6,016 bases of DNA from an uncultured Alphaproteobacteria bacterium (GTDB taxonomy: Bacteria > Pseudomonadota > Alphaproteobacteria > Reyranellales > Reyranellaceae), in NCBI GenBank assembly GCA_903929895.1, contig CAIYWM010000569.1, positions 1-6,016 on the forward strand, written 5' to 3'. The notes under the pieces were generated by a model. That model worked only from the letters and a program-made list of their open reading frames with translations. It was not told the DNA's origin and did not search any database. A program made the position numbers and the translations under genes. Below are positions 5,622 through 6,016 of this stretch, piece by piece; position 1 is the stretch's first letter; each line of letters opens with the position of its first letter.

Positions 5622-6016
5622 CTTCGCCGGCCATTTCCACGGCCAGTTCGGCGGCGGCAAGATCCTCGAGCGCCGCGCCGACCGACTTGAACAGCGTGAT
5701 CGAACTGGTGTCACCGGCCGCACGGCCGGTCCGCAGTCCACGCGCCAGCTCGAACAGGTCGGCGAGCACGTCGGACTCCCCGATGGCGCCGCTGGCGATC
5801 GGCTGGACGATGTCGCCGCCCTCCTTCAGCGCGCCGGCACGGGTATCGACATAGAGGCGGGCCCGCTGCACGGCCCGATCGTCGCTCTCGCGCATCTGCG
5901 GCGTGAAGGCGCCCACGAGGTCGACATGCTGCCCCTCGCGCAACCAGTCACCCTCGACCAGGGGAGTCGTGGCGAGCGTGGCGCAGGAGATGATGTCGGC
6001 ATCCCGAACGGCAGCC
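5608..6016 (-). CDS. Ornithine cyclodeaminase/mu-crystallin family protein, C-terminal part (partial)
   Basis: The last 135 residues of an NAD(P)-binding protein are visible; its start lies beyond 6016. The family includes ornithine cyclodeaminase, ketimine and pyrroline-2-carboxylate reductases and an archaeal alanine dehydrogenase. Seen here in order are the late Rossmann segment DADIISCATLATTPLV, then HVDLVGAFTPQMRESD, a DTRAGALKEGGDIVQPI helix region, and the C-terminal signature LFKSVGAALEDLAAAELAVE. In true ornithine cyclodeaminase the segment after VG reads GDCPGKTEL with a catalytic Asp; here it is AFTPQMRES with Phe at that place (alignment from memory). This favours an imine-reductase-like or other activity over ornithine cyclodeamination. 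The TAA stop lies within the end of the CoA-transferase gene, giving a 14-bp tail-to-tail overlap. It faces away from the hydroxylase operon's promoter and must have its own. Confidence 0.9.
   Translation of the reverse strand, partial: AAVRDADIISCATLATTPLVEGDWLREGQHVDLVGAFTPQMRESDDRAVQRARLYVDTRAGALKEGGDIVQPIASGAIGESDVLADLFELARGLRTGRAAGDTSSITLFKSVGAALEDLAAAELAVEMAGEATAR
5713..5730. repeat. Perfect inverted repeat inside the cyclodeaminase-family gene
   Basis: ACCGGCCG and CGGCCGGT are perfect 8-bp arms around a 2-base CA centre. It lies about 90 bp past the CoA-transferase stop and encodes part of TGRAAGD on the other strand. No T-tract follows on the plus strand, so it is not a standard terminator. 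Coding bias in Gly/Arg/Ala/Thr codons can produce such repeats. Confidence 0.35.

Noticed and set aside
5713..5730. Rho-independent terminator for the CoA-transferase transcript
   Set aside because: The hairpin is perfect but has only a 2-base loop and no T-run after it, and it lies within coding sequence of the opposing gene.
4635..5741. A minus-strand open frame (368 codons) opposite the CoA-transferase gene
   Set aside because: Antisense shadow of the homologous gene, with no recognisable motifs.
4184..5854. A long plus-strand open frame (556 codons) across the CoA-transferase gene
   Set aside because: It is another frame of the CoA-transferase gene, whose own frame shows clear family homology on both sides of the stop; the product is low-complexity Arg/Pro/Gly-rich.

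Overview
This is a GC-rich window with strong G/C preference at third codon positions, in the style of an alpha- or betaproteobacterial (Pseudomonadota) chromosome. It carries an ordinary-looking catabolic cluster. The families are recognisable, but the substrate is not. No RNA genes, CRISPR arrays, insertion sequences or integration sites were seen.

Layout: bases 1-3582 form the minus-strand end of an operon read right to left. First comes the FAD-binding subunit of a xanthine dehydrogenase/CO dehydrogenase-type molybdenum hydroxylase (2752-3582). Next is a 902-residue protein in which the [2Fe-2S] subunit and the molybdopterin subunit are fused (47-2755). Last is the first 16 codons of an unidentified gene (1-50) that continues beyond the window. 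Both junctions are ATGA stop/start overlaps, so the three genes are probably co-translated. Just upstream, also on the minus strand, lies a MarR-family regulator (3641-4114). The 58-bp gap between it and the FAD gene holds a good -35 element and a 20-bp imperfect palindrome abutting the FAD start codon, a natural place for the regulator to act.

A 307-bp divergent intergenic region (4115-4421) contains a second 20-bp palindrome. To its right, on the plus strand, is a family III (CaiB/Frc-type) CoA-transferase gene (4422-5621). It is interrupted by one in-frame TAG at codon 69, where the family usually has serine; TCG to TAG is one base change. The frame, homology and start region are otherwise intact, so it is either a very recent pseudogene, a sequencing error, or read through. 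The window ends with the C-terminal part of an ornithine cyclodeaminase/mu-crystallin family gene on the minus strand (5608 to past 6016). It converges on the CoA-transferase gene and overlaps its end by 14 bp.

How the genes may work together (inference): the Mo-hydroxylase would hydroxylate an aromatic or N-heterocyclic compound, aldehyde or similar substrate. The MarR protein would sense the substrate or a product. The CoA-transferase would activate a carboxylic acid to its CoA thioester, and the cyclodeaminase-family protein would act on an imine or amino acid. Nothing in the sequence fixes the substrate, and I do not see a clearly new system. The points most worth following up are the single amber codon, the fused FeS-Mo architecture with a separate FAD subunit, and the palindrome overlapping the operon promoter.
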